The position numbers and the translations under genes were made by a program. From the NCBI GenBank assembly GCA_030620095.1, contig JAUTXW010000561.1, positions 2,000,001 to 2,064,000 of the forward strand: a stretch of DNA of 64,000 nt, given 5' to 3'. Positions 58,101 through 64,000 of this stretch are shown in pieces. The DNA is from Kuschelorhynchus macadamiae. Its lineage: Eukaryota; Arthropoda; Insecta; Coleoptera; Curculionidae. The first letter of the stretch is position 1. The number at the start of each line of letters is the position of its first letter. The notes below the pieces were generated by a model that worked only from the letters and a program-made list of their open reading frames with translations, did no database searches and was not told the DNA's origin.

Positions 58101-60337
58101 CTATAACTATGGCTAAATCCTATCAAGTATCTTATGTATCTTGATAACGGGCTAGTTGATGGAGGTGCACTATTTTCGTTTTAACATGGAAGCTCTTCTG
58201 TATCCAGTATACCAGGTCATTCAACCGGGCCAGCACGGTACGGACGCAAACGTCCTTTAGTTCTTTTCTGATTGTATTGGATTGTACTTTTTCACAGATT
58301 ATAAATCCCCTATGATTGGTTCTCATCCTATCATTGTCTATTTGTACTTTCTGGGGGACTCTCTAATCTGGCTGGCATAATCTGTGATAGTTATCTTATT
58401 GTCAGGAGGACGTCTAGTAAGAAATAATAAAAGGGTAAATCGTATTTAAATATTATGGCAGGTGTTTTTCCAGTAGATTCATAAAATGCAGATCAATACA
58501 ATTGGGGTTCTCTTCTTACTCTCTCGCCAGCTGACGCTGTTCCGCAAACGTCCTTTAGTTCTTTTTTGATTGTATTGGATTGTACTTTTTCACAGATTAT
58601 AAATCCCCTATGATTGGTTCTCATCCTATCATTGTCTATTTGTACTTTCTGGGGGACTCTTTAATCTGGCTAGCATAATCTGTGATAGTTATCTTATTGT
58701 CAGGAGGACGTCTAGTAAGAAATAATAAAAGGGTAAATCGTATTTAAATATTATGGCAGGAGTTTTTCCAGTTGGTTCATGGAATGCAGATCAATACAAT
58801 TGGGGTTCTCTTCTTACTCTCTCGTCAGGTGACGCTGTTACAACCGTGCGCTCCTCGATGGTGAATGTATGTTGACTGTTGGTAAGGTATGAGAATACAA
58901 TTTATGCATGAATGGCAGGGCGGCCTAAATTATGGCGGGGCTTGTGCTTACATGAGCAAGCAGTCTTTTGGTTTTTTGAACCTACTGCGTTGGGCTGAAA
59001 TGATGTAAAATGATTTAATATAAGATTATTTTGAGATAGGTCAGCGCGGATGTAATATTTAGAATTCAGCTTGTTGATAAAATCGCTCAGGGTGACCATT
59101 TTTAAATCTCTGTGTAGTATGGATGTTCTTACAAATCTACCAGTATTTAGATTAATTCTAGTGTTTTGTTCTATACAGTTTGCAATAATCGCTTTTGAGA
59201 GGGGTGGTTGGTACTGTATGTTAATATGGGTTTTATATAGGATTTGCAAAGGGTAATTTTGATGTTATTGTTAAGTTTACTTTTATAATTTAAAAGTAGG
59301 GCTAGCACTCTATAAGCTTTTTTAATAGAATATTCAGTGTTTGCAGCCCATCTGAGTTTTCTGTCAAAAATTAATATTTTTATTTTATGTATGTCTATTT
59401 GTCTGTTAGTTTGAGAGAAAAGAACAGCAAAGATAGAGCCACAGGTCAGTAAAAATGGTTGGATACATTTATCCCAGTCATTTTGTTGTTCATTTTTTAG
59501 GTGGATCTCTAAAGTTCTGTTGAACATTTCAACTATTCCATCTTCCATCGTTGATATTGTCTTATTGATTCTTAAGAGAAGAAACACTTTTAGTTTATGC
59601 TTGTTTTTCGATATTGGCCAATTGTGAACGACTTCTGTTTTCTCTGAATCGGTTTCACTTCATACTTTTTTGAAAAATCAACATTTCTTAGGACTGAGTT
59701 TTAAGCTAACCATTCTTAGTTTCTCGAAAATTTCTACATTATTAGATATTCGATTTTTTACGCACCCTGCATAAGATATTCAGGATATTTTATGGCAATC
59801 TTTTTTTTGGGGATAAGCAAAACATTTTATAAATAACATCTTTTTGTGCAAAAGTCAATAAATAAAAAAGTTTCCATAAAAAACACTGTATATTTTATGT
59901 TTTCATCAACAGTCCCATAACTCCTTTATCAAATTAACGAATTACTTGCCAAATATTGACTTTATAAAGTTCCAGAAATGACCTCTTTTAAAATTACCAT
60001 TTTTGAATAATTGGTTTCAATTTGATAACTTCTATAACTGTTTATACTCAGCCTTGGATTATATACTAACCTGAAACCGTTTGAGATGAAGGATTAATAC
60101 GGCGGGGGGATTATAGATAAGCAACTGTTTTGACGCATCAGTGTACAGCGTTTTCTTGTTGCCGCTACGCTTTGAGCACAGGTCACAGCCTACTTTGTTT
60201 GTTCCCATCATGAGTTCACACTCGGTGAACTGATTCAAACATGACTCAACGGAACACTCACCCTCTTCGCATTGATATCGCGGTGCCAGTGTGCCTCCAT
60301 AAGATGTTAGTTCATCACAGTCTTCATCTTGGTCCAT
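55147..60337 (-). CDS. Ubiquitin-specific protease, USP16/USP45 type, last two exons
   Basis: Exon 60071-60337 (89 codons) follows an acceptor ttgtttcag and reads MDQDEDCDELTSYGGTLAPR, LNQFTECELMMGTNKVGCDL, CSKR and PPAVLILHLKRFQ, ending CAG|gttagt in phase 0. Exon 55147-55560 (137 codons) starts after ttttttag with VYRFRSAKVSKFVKFSTLLD, then VLYSLYGVVEHSGSIHGGHY with the catalytic histidine (GGHY), and ends KVLNAQAYLLFYERLM. The LxxFTxxExL, CxLC zinc pair, HLKRF and GHY motifs define the USP fold. The order and the AYLLFYER end match USP16/45, which cleaves ubiquitin from substrates such as histone H2A. The catalytic cysteine exons are not in the window; upstream exons should lie above 60337. 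The 4,510-bp intron is crowded with mobile elements. Confidence 0.9.
55830..56930. repeat. Foldback family A fragment within the USP intron
   Basis: The right end ttttttcacgattacaatac followed by ttcccttttacgacggaagt is intact (about 56892-56929). Units with ccattttg/ccgttttg starts recur near 56350, 56465, 56537 and 56680. The left part is truncated, and 56240-56330 matches 47860-47950 of the full copy. Confidence 0.7.
56931..58131. other. Intronic sequence, nothing recognised
   Basis: It lies within the large USP intron. Short frames only; no element ends or exons were supported. Confidence 0.4.
58246..58840. repeat. 298-bp unit in tandem, two copies
   Basis: The first copy starts gcaaacgtcctttagttctt at 58246 and the second at 58544; the second ends near 58838 at gacgctgtt. 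The copies differ at only a few positions (for example ttctgattg/ttttgattg and gtagattcataaa/gttggttcatgga). It probably represents a duplicated 3' untranslated part of the LINE fragment beside it. Confidence 0.88.
58840..59434 (-). pseudogene. Jockey-type LINE ORF2 C-terminal fragment
   Basis: The minus strand reads FDRKLRWAANTEYSIKKAYR then LALLLNYKSKLNNNIKITLC and KSYIKPILTYS, the post-polymerase region of jockey-type elements. After a frame change near 59180 it continues EQNTRINLNTGRFVRTSILH and DLKMVTLSDFINKLNSKYY to about 59020. RNase H is absent from this type. It is 5'-truncated and broken. Confidence 0.72.
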
Positions 60338-60779
60338 CTGAAACAAAAGTAAAAAATAACATTTTAATCCCCAATAATTCCCCCTTGTGCAGTTTTAGCC
60401 TCAATCTTTATAGATGTGAATGAATTTTAAAAATAATACCAGTTAATCATAAAAAGTACACATTTTGAGAGGGTTAAATAATTGTTTCTGATCAAAAACT
60501 TATAGCAACACAGTTTTAAGCCTTTCTAATTAAACTGTTGAGATATCTTACTTTCAAGACCGTGTTCTTTTAAATCTTATGTAAACCTCTCAGCGAGCAC
60601 TTTGTTTATGCCTAAGTTGACATCATACAAATGAGTTTCCCTGCAATAAAAATGTATTGGATACTATGGACAATTTGTTAGTAACTTTGCGAAAATAACC
60701 AAACTTTTAACAAAATGTCTCAAAAGAGGCGCAAAAAAACATGATAATGATCATAATGACGGATTCGTTGCATTAAGAT
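60338..60779. other. Intronic sequence of the USP gene, nothing recognised
   Basis: It follows the acceptor of the 60071-60337 exon. No further upstream USP exon was found here. Confidence 0.4.
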
Positions 60780-61290
60780 TTGTAAAAACCTATTGTTAAA
60801 AGAACCCATACATCAATATCCAGATTTCAATAAACCATTTAACATAACCTGTGATGCTAACAATGTAACTCTTGGATGCATACTTAGTGAAGAAGACAAC
60901 AAAGATTTACCGGCAGTTTATGACAGTGGCATATTTAAGGGGGGTTTGGGGGCTAAAACCCCCCCCTAGCGCCACTATTATTTAAGAATGGTACAAATAG
61001 TATAAAATAGAGCCTTTTTGTCAGAATTGGCGCTCTCAAGGGCAAGTAAGACCTGTTTTTTTTGGTTGTTGAAATTTCATCGTCTCAACCCCCCTCTCCC
61101 TCAGAGCAAAATCTATATACGCCACTGGTTTCCGAGTATATTCAACAATTGAAAAGGAATATCTATGTTTAGTTTGGGCAGCCAAATATTTTTGCCCATA
61201 ATAAAAAGATCTTAGTTCTAAATTAGTTAGGTGGCGAATTACACTAGAATAATTCGACTACACGACAAAATTTAAAAAGACAACGATACA
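60780..61290 (+). pseudogene. Gypsy RNase H-region relic, split by a MITE
   Basis: The plus strand reads HQYPDFNKPFNITCDANNVT and LGCILSEEDNKDLPAVY (60805-60920), then after the insert at 60924-61127 YSTIEKEYLCLVWAAKY near 61137-61190, and VRWRITLE with FDYTTKFKK near 61228-61280. This is the RNase H region that follows the reverse transcriptase in Gypsy elements. It is fragmentary and contains stops. It is in the opposite orientation to the integrase relic at 58-59.6 kb, so it comes from another copy. Confidence 0.75.
60916..61135. mobile_element. 204-bp hAT-like MITE inside the Gypsy relic
   Basis: It runs from cagtggcatat at 60924 to atatacgccactg ending at 61127. Flanks gtttatga and gtttccga are an 8-bp duplication with two later changes. 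The interior has runs of g and c (ggggggtttgggggc). The Gypsy reading frame resumes right after it. Confidence 0.8.
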
Positions 61291-62316
61291 TTATCACGAA
61301 TAGAATTACATACCAAAGAAATAAACAAAGATAATTCTAATGAAACCGCAAATGCAGACCATGAACAAATAAATATATGGCGGACCCCGCAGCTGACAAC
61401 AACGTCACTGTACATTCAAACGAAAGTCAAAATCCTATAGCAGGCGTCTCTACCGCGGGAGGAACACCGAATAATTATGGCTCATACTAAATACAGAAAA
61501 AAACCCAAGAAAAGGAAATTGGTAAAATTAATTTAAACCGTGAGGACCCAATATTTAGGCTAAATGAAAAGAGAGACCAGCTAAGTTAAATTTCGATAAA
61601 CAAAAAGTGTAAAACCGCAAAATAAGCTAATCTCTGAAATTTAAAACGTCCCTTGAAAAAAAGATCTAGTTTTGCTAAGTATTATTTTCTTTTCAGTTTG
61701 CTACAACTCACTTTCGCATTCGAAGAAAAAATAAGTGTGAAAAAACTAAATGATAATCCCGGTACAATTCCTTTAAAATTAGGGTCTGTGAAAGTATAGC
61801 ACTATACATATCCTTATTTCCTTATTACGACCTTAATAGAATTATTCTAGAAATAAGCTTAATTTTAATTACAAGAATTCATTAATGTATCAATTAAATT
61901 CTCGATTTAATCTTACAAGACGGAAAATTCGATAGCTTTCTCTCGGATAAAAGTTATATACTCAAGCATAATAAAAACTGAAGATCTTTATGTTGAATTA
62001 CTTAGGATTCAAGATTAAATTGCTGAAAATATGTGAATATTATGTAGAAGTAACTTCAGAAAACACCTGTATAAGATATTCCTTTTCGAAAAATTTATAA
62101 ATTTTTATTTTTGTGTTCTTAATAATAAAATTAATCATCTTTTGCACATTCCAATAACATATTCGGAAACCTTTGACTATTTTTATCACTATTCTATATT
62201 AATTTTAAGTAACGGACGGTTTAAGGTTATCTGACGGCGAAATAAATTCATTTTAAAAAACAAATTACACTACATATTTCTAAATCAAGAATGCAAAGAA
62301 ACGAATACCCAATCTT
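61291..62316. other. No recognisable gene
   Basis: Possibly more decayed Gypsy sequence to about 61500, then AT-rich sequence with no supported exon. Confidence 0.4.
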
Positions 62317-64000
62317 TTATTTATTTATTTACTTAATTCACAGTATATACAGCAAATGCCACTTACAATACTGCTCTTAACTATTAAAGACTACAAATTA
62401 AGGATTTTATATAAACAAGATTTAAGTTTAACTAGATTTAAGTTTAACTAGGACAGAGCCTGGGCTTCAAAAAGCCTTTTTTCTATTGTTTGCGAGAATT
62501 GCCTCAAACTGGTAGTATCCATATCTAGATCACTTGCATATTTATTATATAGGTCACACATTCGATATACAGGGGAAGTTTTGTATAAATTAGTTCTGGG
62601 AAAGTCTAGGTAAAATGTTTTCTTGTTTCTAGTATTTCCGATATTTATCGAGAAGGAAAGTTGTGACAATACCTCTGGATCATCCACTTGACCATTGAGG
62701 ATTTTAAACAAGTATATCAAACATATTTTGTTTCTTCTATTTTCAAGAGAGTCGGTTAAAAATGTGCAATAATTGCAAATGATTATATCCTTGATTAGGA
62801 TAATAACCAAATTTTTTCAAAAACATATATTTTAAGAACTTACGTTGAACGAGCTCAATGGTTTTAATCCATATTTCATATTGTGGTGCCCAGATTACAC
62901 TTGCATACTCCAGTTTGGGCAAGACAAGAGAGTCGAATAGCCTAAGACAAACATCAACACTAAATGTTTTTGTTGATTTGATAATGAACCCCATTGTTTT
63001 GTGAGCATCATTGATTTTGGATACAATATGATCCGTATAACTCAATGCACTGTCAAGCAATACTCCCAAGTCTTTATGACTTCCAACTTGCTTCAATAAA
63101 TTTCCATCAATTTTATACTCAGGGTCAATGGTATTCTTTTTAAGTGAAACTGACATAGACACACATTTTTTGGTATTTAAAACAAAACCATTTTCAACAC
63201 ACCATTTACACACTTCATTCATATCTTCTTGCAGGCACACACAATCATCCATAGTTAAGATTTCCAAAAACAGTTTAAAATCATCTGCAAAAATCAGGCA
63301 CTTTGCGTTTTTGACAGCCTGGCATATACCATTAATAGCAATAATGAACAATAGCGGTCCCAAATTGGAACCTTGGGGTACCCCAGAGTTACTTACATAC
63401 ATATTTGATTTTGCACCCCTGATCTCTACATACTGTTGCCTGTCAGACAAATAAGATAGTATGATGTCCACCAAATTACCTAGTGCGTGCATATTCTTTA
63501 ATGACGAAATAATTATGCTATGTTTTATCTTATCGAATGCCTTCTCCATGTCAGTGAAGATGACATCAACCCGGGATTTTCTATTAATTGCTTCATGCAA
63601 ATATTGTACAAAAGTAACGAGATTTGTTAATGTTGATTTTTTTGGAAGAAACCTATTTTGGTGTGAAGATATAAAATTTTTTGTTTCATTATAAATTCTA
63701 TCAAATAATATGATTTCAAACAATTTAGATATTGCATTTACTATACTTATTGGACGATAATTGCTTATGTCCTGACGAGCACCACTTTTGAACACTGGTA
63801 CTACCTTACTCGTCTTCCAGATGCTAGGAAACTTAGATGTTGACATACTTAGATTAAAAATGAATAGTAAAGGTAACATTATTACATCACCACATCCCTT
63901 AATGACATATCCAGGAAGGCCATCCGGTCCAATGGCTTTATTACCCTTTAATTTTTTAATTGCCGCTCGTACTTCGTTTTCAGAAATCGGCTGGTCACAG
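62317..64000 (-). pseudogene. LINE reverse transcriptase, 3' part, runs off the window
   Basis: The frame is open from the right edge (64000, CDQPISENEVRAAIKKLKGN) to 62743. It carries the reverse-transcriptase blocks NYRPISIVNAISKLFE, DVIFTDMEKAFDKIKH, NSGVPQGSNLGPLLFI and CLIFADDFKLFLE; the FADD at about 63280 is the catalytic site. After the domain, LEYASVIWAPQYEIW is typical of the post-polymerase region. A frameshift near 62750-62810 moves the C-terminus into another frame, ending at 62448 (TIEKRLFEAQALS). No RNase H follows. The 3' untranslated region ends with aaataaataaataaa repeats near 62317-62335, the tail of the element. Frames on the opposite strand are shadows. The clade is not certain; the enzyme copies element RNA at the target site. 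Confidence 0.88.

Larger units (their letters stand above)
58132..59640 (-). pseudogene. Gypsy integrase relic interrupted by a jockey-type LINE fragment
   Basis: On the minus strand, 59640-59434 reads DGIVEMFNRTLEIHLKNEQQ and NDWDKCIQPFLL, the integrase region of a Gypsy-type LTR retrotransposon, with several substitutions and breaks upstream. Its far C-terminal part resumes at 58246-58132 (ARLNDLVYWIQKSF, then IVHLHQLARY). Between them lie a LINE 3' fragment (about 58840-59434) and a 298-bp tandem duplication. Integrase inserts the element's DNA copy into the genome. The copy is short, broken and inactive. It lies in the intron of the USP gene in the same orientation as that gene. Confidence 0.72.

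Noticed and set aside
62448..63694. Plus-strand frames over the LINE polymerase
   Set aside because: They are antisense shadows of the well-supported minus-strand reverse transcriptase.

Overview
This is an AT-rich, intron-bearing, gene-poor animal sequence packed with decayed mobile elements. The mix (Transib, pogo, DD41D mariner, hAT, a small Helitron-like element, jockey-like LINEs, Gypsy pieces, abundant foldback elements) and the style of the two host genes point to an insect. A beetle would fit, but the order is not proven by the sequence.

Host genes. Only two host loci are well supported. (1) On the minus strand, two exons (60071-60337 and 55147-55560) encode the C-terminal catalytic part of a ubiquitin-specific protease of the USP16/USP45 type; the 4.5 kb intron between them is filled with transposon debris. 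(2) On the minus strand, 41081-41381 plus 39408-39439 form a two-exon gene for a 110-residue glycine/histidine-rich protein, with paired inverted GATA sites upstream. A lone 75-bp coding exon with a good splice donor (33009-33083, plus strand) may start a third gene.

Layout. 1-1010: 3' end of a jockey-type LINE. 3209-3488: Helitron-like element. 5616-5696: (TA)n. 5924-9160: a 3.2 kb imperfect palindrome. 10437-12772: a dead hAT element with a perfect 8-bp target duplication. 13437-14990, 23817-24180, 29480-30400, 47385-50477 and 55830-56930: members of one foldback family built from roughly 130-bp units; the 47-50 kb copy holds a small element whose end is a tRNA-like cloverleaf. 19222-22041: a dead pogo element with TA duplication and inverted ends. 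24716-28814: a Transib (RAG1-related) transposase relic split by a young, nearly intact DD41D mariner (25300-27623) with 504-bp inverted repeats. 33110-38045: a three-level nest in which an unassigned transposase-like element appears to hold a second Transib relic, itself split by a 700-bp hAT MITE (34592-35291). 43310-43870: another pogo-like relic. 50500-50930: Tc1 relic. 52027-53531: a GC-richer block that may be an LTR element remnant. 58132-59640 and 60780-61290: Gypsy fragments, one next to a LINE fragment and a 298-bp tandem duplication, the other interrupted by a hAT-like MITE. 62317-64000: 3' part of a LINE reverse transcriptase running off the window edge.

There is no operon-like cooperation here. 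The main story is successive nesting of elements, which gives a readable order of insertion. No CRISPR array, rRNA or antiviral gene cluster was seen. All positions were read by eye; family names rest on recognised motifs, not on a search.
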